Source: Massilia sp. YIM B02443 (lineage in GTDB: Bacteria; Pseudomonadota; Gammaproteobacteria; Burkholderiales; Burkholderiaceae_D). Taken from it: DNA of 64,000 nucleotides. The stretch spans positions 1-64,000 of the forward strand of contig NZ_JASNRA010000021.1 in the NCBI RefSeq assembly GCF_030411955.1. The letters are read 5' to 3'. This document shows, in pieces, positions 48,404-57,732 of the stretch; within the stretch, counting starts at the first letter, position 1; every line of letters starts with the position of its first letter. Both the position numbers and the translations under genes were made by a program. The notes below the pieces were generated by a model. It saw only the letters and a program-made list of their open reading frames with translations, was not told where the DNA came from and ran no database searches.

Positions 48404-50095
48404 TTAGCCCAGCTTGGCCGCGTGCTCGCGGGTCGCGTGGAAGGTCAGCTTCGGCCAGCGCTCCTGGGTCAGGCGCAGGTTGACGCCCGAGGTGGCCAGG
48501 AAGGCCATGTTGCCGGCCGCATCGTAGGCGACCTGGTGGCCGAGCTGGTTTTCGAAGTCGATCAGCGACTTCTTGTCCTCGCTCGAGATCCAGCGCGCGC
48601 TGCTGATGCTGCTGCTTTCGAACACGGCGTCGACGCCGTACTCGTTGAGCAGGCGGCTGGCCACGACCTCGAACTGCAGTACGCCGACCGCGCCCAGGAT
48701 CAGGTCCGAACCCAGCACCGGCTTGAACACCTGCACCGCGCCCTCTTCGCCCAGCTGCTGCAAGCCCTTGTGCAGCTGCTTGACCTTGAGCGGGTTACGG
48801 ATGCGCACCGTGCGGAACAGGTCCGGCGCGAAGTACGGGATGCCGGTGAAGGTCAGCAGCTCGCCTTCCGAGAAGCTGTCGCCGATCTGCATGTTGCCGT
48901 GGTTCGGCAGGCCGATGATGTCGCCGGCGTAGGCTTCCTCGACCTGTTCGCGGCTCGACGCCATGAAGGTCACCACCGACGACAGTTTCACTTCACGGCC
49001 AAGGCGCAGGTGCTTGACCTTCATGCCCTTCTCGAAGCGTCCCGAGCACACGCGCAGGAAAGCGATGCGGTCGCGGTGGGCCGGGTCCATATTGGCCTGG
49101 ATCTTGAACACGAAGCCCGAGAACTTCGGCTCGACCGGCTCGACCGCGCGCACGGTGGCGTCGCGCTCGCGCGGCGCCGGCGCCCAGTCGACCAGCGCAG
49201 ACAGGATCTCGCGCACGCCGAAGTTGTTGATCGCGGAACCGAAGAACACCGGGGTCTGCACGCCCGACAGGAAGCGCTCGATATCGAACACGTGCGAGGC
49301 GCCGTGCACCAGTTCCACTTCCATCTTGAGCTGCTCGATCTCGAGCGGGAACATCTCGGCCAGCTTCGGGTTGTCGATGCCCTTGACGATCTCGAAGGCG
49401 CCGTCGGCCTTTTCCTCGCCGGCCTTGAACAGCATGATCTCGTCCTTCAGCAGGTGGTACACGCCGCGGAAGTTCTTGCCCATGCCGATCGGCCAGGTCA
49501 CCGGCGCGCACTCGATCTTGAGCACCGATTCGACTTCGTCCAGCAGTTCGAGCGGATCGCGGGTCTCGCGGTCCATCTTGTTCATGAAGGTGACGATCGG
49601 GGTGTCGCGCATGCGGCACACGTCGAGCAGCTTGATGGTCTGTTCCTCGACGCCCTTGGCGGCGTCGATCACCATCAGCGCCGAGTCGACCGCGGTCAGC
49701 ACGCGGTAGGTGTCTTCCGAGAAGTCCTGGTGGCCCGGGGTGTCGAGCAGGTTGATCACGTGCTCGCGGAACTCGAACTGCATCACCGAGGACGCGACCG
49801 AGATGCCGCGCTGCTTCTCGATGTCCATCCAGTCCGAGGTGGCGTGGCGGCCGCTCTTGCGGCCTTTGACGGTGCCGGCCAGCTGGATCGCGCCCGAAAA
49901 CAGCAGCAGCTTCTCGGTCAGCGTGGTTTTACCCGCATCCGGGTGGGAGATGATGCCGAAGGTGCGGCGGCGCTGCACTTCGCGCGCGATGGCGCCGCTC
50001 TGGCGCGCTGCGGATACGTCGGTGCCGGCGTCGCTTGCCACTTGAGTGGCGTCCACGCCATTCTCGGCGTTCAGGTTGTCGGTGTCGTTGGCCAT
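48404..50095 (-). CDS. prfC: Peptide chain release factor 3
   Basis: A 563-residue translational GTPase that recycles RF1/RF2 from the terminating ribosome. The N-terminus has 33 extra residues before the G domain. G1 is SHPDAGKTTLTEK, followed by IQLAGTVKGR (switch region), DTPGHQDF (G3) and NKMDRE (G4). The RF3-specific C-terminal domain (VLQFEVVASRLLNEYGV) is intact. Start ATG at 50095. It is separated from pilY1 by a 130-bp space that includes a tandem repeat. Confidence 0.95.
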   Translation of the reverse strand: MANDTDNLNAENGVDATQVASDAGTDVSAARQSGAIAREVQRRRTFGIISHPDAGKTTLTEKLLLFSGAIQLAGTVKGRKSGRHATSDWMDIEKQRGISVASSVMQFEFREHVINLLDTPGHQDFSEDTYRVLTAVDSALMVIDAAKGVEEQTIKLLDVCRMRDTPIVTFMNKMDRETRDPLELLDEVESVLKIECAPVTWPIGMGKNFRGVYHLLKDEIMLFKAGEEKADGAFEIVKGIDNPKLAEMFPLEIEQLKMEVELVHGASHVFDIERFLSGVQTPVFFGSAINNFGVREILSALVDWAPAPRERDATVRAVEPVEPKFSGFVFKIQANMDPAHRDRIAFLRVCSGRFEKGMKVKHLRLGREVKLSSVVTFMASSREQVEEAYAGDIIGLPNHGNMQIGDSFSEGELLTFTGIPYFAPDLFRTVRIRNPLKVKQLHKGLQQLGEEGAVQVFKPVLGSDLILGAVGVLQFEVVASRLLNEYGVDAVFESSSISSARWISSEDKKSLIDFENQLGHQVAYDAAGNMAFLATSGVNLRLTQERWPKLTFHATREHAAKLG

Positions 50096-50190
50096 GTTCG
50101 AGCCCAGTAGTCGGGCCGCGTCACGGCCCGTGAAAGGAAACCCGGGATTTTAACGTTTCCGCACCGCCCCGTGTAAATTAGTCGCTCGCT

Positions 50191-50230
50191 CGTGCTCAGT
50201 CCCGCTCAGTGCCGCTCAGTGCCGCTCAGT
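50191..50230. repeat. Four tandem 10-bp repeats at the pilY1 stop codon
   Basis: Four contiguous 10-bp units (CGTGCTCAGT, CCCGCTCAGT, then two GCCGCTCAGT) end exactly across the pilY1 stop (50226-50228). Change in unit number by slippage would alter only the 3' end, because the stop lies in the unit nearest the gene. No terminator is obvious after pilY1. Confidence 0.7.
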
Positions 50231-53200
50231 CACGCACGCGGCGCCAGCCGGCCCGGCGCGCCCCGCTGCTGATCGACGGCGCCAGGTCCTTCGGAATCAT
50301 CTTGCCCTTGGCGTCGGTGACGATCACCTTCAGTTCGCCGTCCGGCGTGCGCACCTCGGACGTGCCGACGGCCGCGTTGCCCGACAGCGGCTCGCCCACC
50401 AGGCCATTGAGCGCAGCGCAGACGTTGAACTGGTAGATGTTGCTGGTGCCGCCCACCGAGCACTCGGTCGATGACGTCGGCAGGTTGGTCACCACGCTCA
50501 GCGTCCCCGCCACCACCTTGGGGTCGATGTTGACGCGCTCGCCCGTGTTGACGCTGAAGTCGACGAACCAGCCATTGTGCCTGGCCCAGTCGAGCGTATT
50601 GCCGGACAAGACGAACGGCGAGTCGGCGTCGTTCGCGCTCTGGCGCGCCAGCGTTTTCTGCACCATGGTCGGCTCCTTGCGCCAGCCGCCAGAGCCGATG
50701 GTGTCGCCGCTGTCCTTCAGCACATAGAGGCTCTGCAGCGCCGGGTCGGCCACGTCTTCCAGGTCGAGCAGGCGTCCGCTGCCGAACACCACCATGCGCC
50801 TGGCGGCCGGCTCCAGGCTGCCCTCTGCCGCGCCGACGCGGCAGGTGGTCACTTCGGGACGGGTGGTGATCGGCTGGCCGGCGCCGGCATCGGCCATCAG
50901 CTTGACGCTCGGCGCGCCGGCAACCGTGAAGTCGAAGCGCCACATCTTGCCGGTGTTGTCGCCGCCGTAGACGTAGGTCACCTTCGGGTCGTTGCGCGGA
51001 TCCGGCGTGATCGCGGTGATCTTGGCCAGGCCCGAAGGGGTGGCGGCGTCGCCGACACGGGTCGAGATCCGGTACTTGACCTTGCCGGTGGCGAGGTCCA
51101 CCACCAGCAGCCAGCCGGCGCCGGTGCCGCTGTTGACGCCATCGCTGCCCGGGATGTTGTTGTAGCCCGAGGTCAGGAACACCACCCAGGTCTCCCTGTC
51201 GCCCTCCTGGATCGTGCCGAACTGCGGGTTGCCGAAGGTGTAGCCGAGTTCCGGCTCCAGGTTGTCGCCGCTGCACACCGCAGGGTCGGCGCACAGTTCC
51301 CACAGCGCCTTGGGCGCGTCGGGGTCGGTCACGTCCAGCGCGTAGTAGCCACGGCCGCCGCGATTCAGCCCGCCCACCAATACCGTCTTCCAGCTGCCGC
51401 CGATCTGGACGTCGGCCACCTCGGGCGAGCCATCCACCGTGTACTGGTGGCTGCCGCCGTAGTTGGTGCTGGCCTGCAGGTACAGCTTCTTCATCGTGAT
51501 GCGCGGCACGTAGGCCCACAGTTCCTCGCCGGTGGTGGCGTGGAAGGCGTGCAGCATGCCGTCGTTGGCGCCGATGTACACGGTCGGCTCGCGCCCGGTG
51601 TTGGCGGCGCGGTAATCGGCGTAGCCGTCGCGGTCGTAGTTCTTGCGCGGGTCGCGCACGTAGGCCGGCTTGGACGAGGCGATATCGCCCAGCACGATCG
51701 GCAGCGCGCCGTCCGCGCCGCTGTCGGCGGCGTCGGTGAAGCTGTAGGCGCGCAGCAGCGTGTCGTCGGCGTACTGCTGCTGGCCGCGCAGCCAGTCGAC
51801 GATGGTGGCGCCGCGGTTGACGATGGTGCGGTTGGCATCCGACAGGTTGGCGCACTGCGGCAACGCGTTGCACTTGTTCTCGAACCAGCTCCGCTCCACC
51901 GTGCCGGTGAAGTTGGCGAAGGTGAAGTCTTCCAGGGCGCGCGTGCCCGGGTCCATCATCAGGATGCGGCGGCTGTCGGCGCGGGCGTCGACCCGGGCGC
52001 CCAGCAGGCTGGAGGTGTTCCAGACTTCGTCTTCGCTCACCGCGCCGGTGCTCAGGTCGATCTTGCGCTTGGACAGGCGCCCGTTCCAGCGCACCGTGGT
52101 GAAGGTGGCGGCGAAGATGTCGTTGTCGATGGCCGAGATGTTCGGGGTCGAGGTCGCGGCGGCGGCGGCGGCGCCGACCTGCACCTCGATATTGCTCAGG
52201 GCCGAGCGCAGGCCCTCGATCACCTGCAGCGGGTCGGACGCCGAGAAATACTTGCCGTGGCCGTTGATGGCGGCGTGCCACAGGTCGTCGACGCGCGACT
52301 GCAGCGCCAGCGAACCGCCGTCCAGGTGGGTCTGGGCGTCGGGCCAGGTCCAGCGCCCGTCGCTGCTCCACGGGCAGCCCGAGGTGGCGCCGGTGATCAC
52401 TTTATAAAAGTCGCCGCCCTGCCGAGGCGCGCTGTCGTAGTTCGGCTCATAGGTCATGATGCCGTCCACGCCCAGGCCGAGCGCGTAGGTCTTCATGTGC
52501 AGGCGCGTGTTCTCGCCGTCGGCGGCCGGCACCACGCCCGGCTTGGTCCAGTCCTCGATGGTGGGGCGCAGCGAATTCTGCCTGTCGACGTTCTCGTTGC
52601 TGCCGCCGTTGTACCAGTACAGGGCGATGTCGGCCAGCGACGGCACGCTCTGGGCGCGCGGGTCGACGCAGCCCTTGGAGCGCAGGCAGAAACGGGCGGG
52701 GTCTTCGCGCACGTCGGTGTTGCCCACGCCGGTCGGCGCTTCGCCGTTCCAGTAGCCGTCGGTGGTGATGAAGGTGAAGTTCTGCTGGCACGGGAAGCGC
52801 ACCGCTTCCTGGCCCTTGGGCCGGACGTAGGGCTCGCGATTGGCGTACATCTTGCCGATCGCGTTCAGGGCCAGGCGCACCGGGGTGGCGCCGCTGGTGG
52901 TCATCCCGTACAGGTTCGTATACCAGTCGCTGCGGTCCTGGCCGGCGAACGGCAGCGGCTTGTTGATGGTGCCCTGCCTGGCCGCCTCGGACAGCGAGAC
53001 CAGGCCGACGTTGTACTTGTCGGTGACCGGCTCGAAGGCCTGGCCGACCGCCGTCTTCATCATCTGGTTGCGGCTTTTATAGTAGGCGTACCAGTTGGCG
53101 AAGTTGGTCATCTCTTCGTCGTAGCTGCAGGTCTCGCCCTGGCAGTCGGTGCGGGCCGGGTCGCGCGGGTAGGCGCGGCGCGACGACACGATGTTGGTGC

Positions 53201-54833
53201 GCACGAAGATCGAAGCCCCGAGGCCGGTGCTGGCGGTCGGCACCACGTCGCTGACCGCTTCCTTGACCGACAGTCGCAGGCGCGTGTTGTTGCCCGAGCC
53301 ATTGTTGGTCAGGTCGCTCAGCGAGATGTCGCGCCCGGCCGCGTTGGAGGCGGTATCGATCAGGCACAGGGTGGTGTTGCTCTGCGCCTCGCACAGCGGC
53401 GAGGACGGGCGGGTGCCGCCGACGTAGGCGGTGACGGTGCCGCGGGTGCCGATCGCGTTCCTCATCGCGCTCACCACGCTCGACGCGCCGATGCCCTTGC
53501 CCAGGGTGAGCGACGTGATCAGGGAAGTCTGGCCCAGGTACAGGCCCTTCAGGATCTGGCTGTTGCCGCTGTTGGTGGTGCCGCTGACAAACAGCAGCGC
53601 GGTGGCGCCGGTGCCCGACGAGACCATCAGGTTGTCGCCGGCGCGGCTGTTGTCCGTCACCGGCGAGCAGTTGCTGATCGACTTGTCGGCGGCGCCCGCC
53701 GGGCAGGAAATCGGGATCACGGCCAGCACGTTGGCGCCGCCCAAAGTGATGCCGTAGCTCGAGCAGGCCGGCACCGAGGTGTGGCGCGGGGTGGTGACGC
53801 AGGCGGTGAAGGGGTTGTCCAGGCCGGTCTGGGCGACGATCTGCGCCGCCAGCGCGCTGGCCACGATGGCGCGCTTGTCGGCGGTATCGGTGCCGTTGGC
53901 AGCGTCGACATGGCTCCTGGTGATGACCTGGGTGCCGGACAGGCCGACCGCGGTCACGCTGTTGATGCGCAGCGCGTTGCTGCCGCTGGAGGTGCCGATG
54001 GTGATCGTGCCCCACCACGGCGCGTTCTGGTTCTCGCCCGAGAAGCGCGGGTATTTGTAGTTGCCGACGAACTTGGCCTGGCAGCGGGTCAGCTTGTTGC
54101 TGTCGCAGAAGCGCACCCGCGCCAGCACCGGATAGCCGTCCGGCGCGTCGCCGTTGACCGCGGTCGAGGTGCAGTTGGTCATGGTGTTGTCGGTGCAGTA
54201 CTCGGCCACGTTGATGCTGTAGTAGTACGGCGCGCCATTGACGTACGCCGCGCGGTAGCGGGCGTTGGTCGGATAAGTGTAGCCGGTGGTGTTGAGCTGG
54301 CAGTTCTCGCGGTTGCGGTCGCACCAGGCCAGGTCGGGAAAGCCGCTGACCAGGTTGGTGGTGCTGTAGCGGTCTTCGCCCAGCAGGTCGGCGTTGTTGA
54401 TGCCGAAGCCGTCGTTCGGCACCTGGGTCCACTGGCGCGTGTTGGCGCTCGTCATGTCGTTGAACGACGTGCCGTTGGCCCTCACCGGCGGGCGGTAGCG
54501 GGTCCTGGGGTTGTAGTACTGGCGATTGAAGTCGCTGCTGGCGAACGGCGGGTCGCCGATGGTGCAGCCGCGCGTGCCGTCGGCGATGGTGGTGCCGGCG
54601 CGGCAGGTGTCGGCGTTGGCGACGTAGTCGGGGGTGTAGGTGAAGTTCATCGACCCCGAGTTATCGTACAACAGCATCAGGTTCGGCTTGACCGCCCCGC
54701 TGCCGCTGATGTTCAACAGCGGCAGGGTCGAGATATTGGTTGGGTCGGCCCTGGCCGGCGCGAACGTCAGCACGACCAGCAGCAGGCCGAGGAAGGAAAT
54801 CAGTCGTTGGTGCGAAAAGCGATGCATGCGCAT
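50226..54833 (-). CDS. pilY1: Type IV pilus tip adhesin / assembly protein PilY1
   Basis: A 1535-residue secreted protein of the PilC/PilY1 family, which caps type IV pili and acts in adhesion, pilus extension and surface sensing. A signal peptide (about 1-29) is followed by a von Willebrand A-type domain with MIDAS residues Asp57-x-Ser59-x-Ser61 in LLYDNSGSMN. The C-terminal beta-propeller carries ANDGMLHAFHATTGEELW and a calcium-loop-like DPRKNYDRDGYADYRA. It is unusually long, with an inserted Ser/Thr/Gly-rich segment (about 280-540). An ATG six bases downstream (54827) is an equally good start. It is the last gene of the minor pilin operon. Confidence 0.92.
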   Translation of the reverse strand: MRMHRFSHQRLISFLGLLLVVLTFAPARADPTNISTLPLLNISGSGAVKPNLMLLYDNSGSMNFTYTPDYVANADTCRAGTTIADGTRGCTIGDPPFASSDFNRQYYNPRTRYRPPVRANGTSFNDMTSANTRQWTQVPNDGFGINNADLLGEDRYSTTNLVSGFPDLAWCDRNRENCQLNTTGYTYPTNARYRAAYVNGAPYYYSINVAEYCTDNTMTNCTSTAVNGDAPDGYPVLARVRFCDSNKLTRCQAKFVGNYKYPRFSGENQNAPWWGTITIGTSSGSNALRINSVTAVGLSGTQVITRSHVDAANGTDTADKRAIVASALAAQIVAQTGLDNPFTACVTTPRHTSVPACSSYGITLGGANVLAVIPISCPAGAADKSISNCSPVTDNSRAGDNLMVSSGTGATALLFVSGTTNSGNSQILKGLYLGQTSLITSLTLGKGIGASSVVSAMRNAIGTRGTVTAYVGGTRPSSPLCEAQSNTTLCLIDTASNAAGRDISLSDLTNNGSGNNTRLRLSVKEAVSDVVPTASTGLGASIFVRTNIVSSRRAYPRDPARTDCQGETCSYDEEMTNFANWYAYYKSRNQMMKTAVGQAFEPVTDKYNVGLVSLSEAARQGTINKPLPFAGQDRSDWYTNLYGMTTSGATPVRLALNAIGKMYANREPYVRPKGQEAVRFPCQQNFTFITTDGYWNGEAPTGVGNTDVREDPARFCLRSKGCVDPRAQSVPSLADIALYWYNGGSNENVDRQNSLRPTIEDWTKPGVVPAADGENTRLHMKTYALGLGVDGIMTYEPNYDSAPRQGGDFYKVITGATSGCPWSSDGRWTWPDAQTHLDGGSLALQSRVDDLWHAAINGHGKYFSASDPLQVIEGLRSALSNIEVQVGAAAAAATSTPNISAIDNDIFAATFTTVRWNGRLSKRKIDLSTGAVSEDEVWNTSSLLGARVDARADSRRILMMDPGTRALEDFTFANFTGTVERSWFENKCNALPQCANLSDANRTIVNRGATIVDWLRGQQQYADDTLLRAYSFTDAADSGADGALPIVLGDIASSKPAYVRDPRKNYDRDGYADYRAANTGREPTVYIGANDGMLHAFHATTGEELWAYVPRITMKKLYLQASTNYGGSHQYTVDGSPEVADVQIGGSWKTVLVGGLNRGGRGYYALDVTDPDAPKALWELCADPAVCSGDNLEPELGYTFGNPQFGTIQEGDRETWVVFLTSGYNNIPGSDGVNSGTGAGWLLVVDLATGKVKYRISTRVGDAATPSGLAKITAITPDPRNDPKVTYVYGGDNTGKMWRFDFTVAGAPSVKLMADAGAGQPITTRPEVTTCRVGAAEGSLEPAARRMVVFGSGRLLDLEDVADPALQSLYVLKDSGDTIGSGGWRKEPTMVQKTLARQSANDADSPFVLSGNTLDWARHNGWFVDFSVNTGERVNIDPKVVAGTLSVVTNLPTSSTECSVGGTSNIYQFNVCAALNGLVGEPLSGNAAVGTSEVRTPDGELKVIVTDAKGKMIPKDLAPSISSGARRAGWRRVRD

Positions 54834-54885
54834 TCCAGGTTGGTTCGAATGATGCTTGTTGTGCGGATAGTTCGGCTATGCGGCG

Positions 54886-55479
54886 TCACACGCCGAGCAT
54901 GACCACCATCTGGTTGACCACGTTGCCGCCGCGAGCGCCGGCGATACGGGCCGTGATCACGTAGTGCAGCTGCGGGCTGCCGGCGAAGGTCGGCGCGTCC
55001 GAGGCCAGGCTCTGGCCGACCGGCACCGGGTTGCCCAGGTCGGCGCTGACCTCGGCGGTCTGGACGCAGGCGTTGCGGGCGTCGTCATAGGGCAGCGGCA
55101 TGGTGCACATGCGGTGGATCACGTATTCGACGCTGGTGTTGTCCGGCCCCGGGATCACCACCTTCCTGGCCCAGAAGCCGCTGTCGCGCGGCGTGGCGCC
55201 GGGGTTCATGATGGCGCTGTAGCCCTTGGCGTCGACGTCCAGGTTGAGGGCGCGCTTATCAAGCAGCGCCTGCTCCTTGAGCCACTGGAAGCCGGTGTGC
55301 AGGCCCAGGTCGGCGGCGCGGCTGAGCGACGCGTCATACGCCATATTGGACACGGCCAGCGTGGTCGAATTGGTCGAGCGCAGCAGGTAGATGCTGGTCA
55401 CCAGCATCACCAGCAGCATGATCAGCATGACCGGCAGCGCAATGCCGGACTCGCGCGTGCGCACGAAACGATGGTTCAT
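54886..55479 (-). CDS. pilX: Minor pilin-associated protein PilX
   Basis: A 197-residue inner-membrane/pilus protein with the PilX N-terminal form: short basic leader (MNHRFVRTRESG), then one hydrophobic helix (IALPVMLIMLLVMLVTSIYL) continuing into RSTNSTTLAVSNMAYD. It lacks the Glu5 of true pilins, as PilX proteins often do. It joins PilV, PilW and FimT in priming pilus assembly. The ATG at 55479 overlaps the pilW stop by 4 nt, and pilY1 follows 52 bp later. Confidence 0.85.
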   Translation of the reverse strand: MNHRFVRTRESGIALPVMLIMLLVMLVTSIYLLRSTNSTTLAVSNMAYDASLSRAADLGLHTGFQWLKEQALLDKRALNLDVDAKGYSAIMNPGATPRDSGFWARKVVIPGPDNTSVEYVIHRMCTMPLPYDDARNACVQTAEVSADLGNPVPVGQSLASDAPTFAGSPQLHYVITARIAGARGGNVVNQMVVMLGV

Positions 55480-56666
55480 GCGGGCCTCCACCCCGCGTTG
55501 CGCAGCGGGACGATGGTCTCGAACACCCGGTAGCGGTAGCACTTCCAGCCTTCCGGATCGGCCGCCGTGCCCAGGTCGACCTCCACTTCTTGCGGCTGCA
55601 CGCCTTGCGGTTGTTCGCTGGCGAACAGCGGCTTGATCTCGGTGGTGGCGCTGCACTTGCCATCGGCGGCGGGACGCTCGGGATGGCGCGAGCGCGCCAC
55701 CAGCGCCAGCCGCAGCGCGACCACGCGGCCATAGTCGCCGGCGCTCCCGTTCACGCCATCGCCGTCGGCGTCGATCATGGCCGACGACCATTGCCCGACC
55801 CGGGTGCCCTGGGTCGGCTGGAACGCCTGGCCGGCGCGGGTATCGAAGCCGTATTGCGCCTTGAGCAGCACGATGTTGTCGGCCACCGCCTGCGGATTGG
55901 CGCCGGCGCCGTCCATGTCGGTCGAGCGCAGGCGCAGGTAGTTGCCTTCCACCGACCAGGTATGGAAGGCCAGGCGCGCGCCCTGCCCCAGGTTGAAGAT
56001 GCGCGCCGTATTGCCCTGGTACTGGACCCCGAGCGCGCCGCTGTTGAAGCGCAGGCCCGAGCCGCCGATGCGCACGTACTGGGCCGCCGGCGGCACCGGA
56101 TGGGTTTCCGGATCGGTGGCCAGCTGGGCCAGCGCGCAGTCGCCGCCGGCCTGCTCGGGCGCGACCACGATCACGTCGCCCAGGCGAAAGCCGTAGGGGC
56201 GGCGGTCGACATTCAGGGTGGTGCCGCCGACGTAGTTGCCGGTCAGGCGCAGAGTGGCGGTGCCGCCGGCGGCGCTGCCGGCGTACAGGGTGATGACGTC
56301 CGAGGCGTCGTCGCCGCCCGGCTCGATGATGGCGGGCGCCAACGGACGCACGGTGGCTTCGCCGCGCCTGGCGCTGGCGAGCTGGTAGCCGCCGCTGTCG
56401 GTGAAGCGCGTATTGCAGCCGACCAGCAGCGGATCGTTGAGGCCATATCCGGCCTGCTCGATGTCGCCGCTGATCGAGAACATGGCCAGCATCCCGTTCT
56501 GCATCGAGTCCGAGCCGCCCAGCGCGGCGTCCTTGTTGCGCTGGTTGTCGGTCATGATGCGGGTGGCCAGCAGCACCGCCAGCAGGCCGATCACGACGCT
56601 GACCATCAGCTCGACCAGCGAGAAGCCACCGTGAAAGCGCCGGGCGCGCAAGAGTGAATGCTTCAT
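55476..56666 (-). CDS. pilW: Minor pilin PilW
   Basis: A 396-residue minor pilin with a class III leader and N-terminal helix, GGFSLVELMVSVVIGLLAVL (residues 13-32), including the prepilin peptidase G/F site and Glu5. The large C-terminal domain is variable, as usual for PilW. 4-nt overlaps with pilV upstream and pilX downstream place it in a translationally coupled operon. It is probably cleaved by PilD, which is not in the window. Confidence 0.9.
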   Translation of the reverse strand: MKHSLLRARRFHGGFSLVELMVSVVIGLLAVLLATRIMTDNQRNKDAALGGSDSMQNGMLAMFSISGDIEQAGYGLNDPLLVGCNTRFTDSGGYQLASARRGEATVRPLAPAIIEPGGDDASDVITLYAGSAAGGTATLRLTGNYVGGTTLNVDRRPYGFRLGDVIVVAPEQAGGDCALAQLATDPETHPVPPAAQYVRIGGSGLRFNSGALGVQYQGNTARIFNLGQGARLAFHTWSVEGNYLRLRSTDMDGAGANPQAVADNIVLLKAQYGFDTRAGQAFQPTQGTRVGQWSSAMIDADGDGVNGSAGDYGRVVALRLALVARSRHPERPAADGKCSATTEIKPLFASEQPQGVQPQEVEVDLGTAADPEGWKCYRYRVFETIVPLRNAGWRPA

Positions 56667-57106
56667 TCCGACTGCGACAGATAAGAGGTGATCTCGTGGA
56701 CGTTGCCTTCGCCGCCGCTGATGCGCTGCCAGCCGATCGAGATGCCGACCGCGGTGCGGGTGGTGCCGGCGGCCGGCGTCACCGTGACCTCAATGGTGGC
56801 GCCGGGCAAATGCGACTTGACGGCGTCGTGCCACGGCTTCAGGCGCGCACCCGGGTTGGCGTTCCTGGCGACCGCGTAGTCGGCCAAGCGCGCCTGGTCG
56901 GTGTTCATCACGCCCAGCAGCTCGTTGGCGGCGATGGTGGCTTCGGCACGCAGGCCGGCTTCGGACAGCGCCGCCACCGAACGGGTTTGTAATGCCAGGG
57001 TGCCGATCAGGCCGATCCCGAGCAGCACCACCGCCAGCAGCGCCTCGAGCAGGGCCACGCCACGCTGGGTGCGCCGGCGAACGAGCATGGTCGAAAGGCG
57101 CGTCAT
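56663..57106 (-). CDS. pilV: Minor pilin PilV
   Basis: A 147-residue minor pilin. The leader (MTRLSTMLVRRRTQRG) ends at a prepilin peptidase site and is followed by VALLEALLAVVLLGIGLIG with Glu5. The short globular part contains SEAGLRAEATIAANELLGVM, typical of PilV. The ATG at 57106 overlaps the fimT stop by 4 nt, and the stop overlaps pilW by 4 nt. These overlaps decided the start. Confidence 0.9.
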   Translation of the reverse strand: MTRLSTMLVRRRTQRGVALLEALLAVVLLGIGLIGTLALQTRSVAALSEAGLRAEATIAANELLGVMNTDQARLADYAVARNANPGARLKPWHDAVKSHLPGATIEVTVTPAAGTTRTAVGISIGWQRISGGEGNVHEITSYLSQSE

Positions 57107-57732
57107 TCCGGACACCCGTTGGAAGCGCCGTCGGCGGCATTCGGATCGCAGGTGACTGCCACTCCGGCCAGCGTCAGGACCACGGCCGAGGGCCTGAAGC
57201 TGTCGCTCTGGCCGGCCGGCGGCGCCAGGCCGACGCGGGTCACGCGCGGCGCGCGGCTGGCATCGACCCAGCCGAGCGGCGTGAAATACACGGTGTTGCC
57301 CAGGCCCGGGCCGAGCGTCACCGCCAGCCGGGTGGCGGGCGGCAGGGTCGCGGCGCTGCGCCGGATCGAGCGGAAGGCGGCCGGCGCGCCGCTGGCGTCC
57401 TTGGGGCCGGCGCTTTCGCTCGACCAGTCGCTGTCGAGCGTGCACGGCACGTCGGTGGTGCGCAGGCAGATGTCGACCCGCCAGTCGGGCTGGCCACCGG
57501 CGTTGGCGACGAATACCAGGCGGCTCTGGCTGTTGTTGGACAGCGCCTGCATGCGCGCCACCGTAAAACCTTCGGCGTAGAAGCCGGCGGCGCCGGCGGC
57601 CCTGGTCGCCCCCAGCCAGTCGGTCATGCGCGGCATGCCGAAGGCCAGCAGGATGGCCATGATGACCAGCCCCACCATCGCTTCGATGATGGTGAAGCCG
57701 GCCTCGATGGCGCGACGTTGCGACACCGTCAC
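57103..57732 (-). CDS. fimT: FimT/GspH-family minor pilin
   Basis: A 209-residue minor pilin of the FimT/GspH family, with leader VTVSQRRAIEAG and N-terminal helix FTIIEAMVGLVIMAILLAFG. The GspH-like C-terminal domain has TRLAVTLGPGLGNTVYFTPL. FimT proteins in related bacteria bind DNA for natural transformation; that is inferred here only by family. The start is GTG at 57732, giving a GTGA overlap with the pilE stop that matches the overlap style of the operon. A GTG nine bases upstream is the alternative. Confidence 0.85.
   Translation of the reverse strand: MTVSQRRAIEAGFTIIEAMVGLVIMAILLAFGMPRMTDWLGATRAAGAAGFYAEGFTVARMQALSNNSQSRLVFVANAGGQPDWRVDICLRTTDVPCTLDSDWSSESAGPKDASGAPAAFRSIRRSAATLPPATRLAVTLGPGLGNTVYFTPLGWVDASRAPRVTRVGLAPPAGQSDSFRPSAVVLTLAGVAVTCDPNAADGASNGCPE

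Noticed and set aside
50577..54902. Long + strand open frame (over 1400 codons) opposite pilY1
   Set aside because: Antisense mirror of pilY1 with no recognisable motif; pilY1 has signal peptide, MIDAS and beta-propeller motifs on the - strand.
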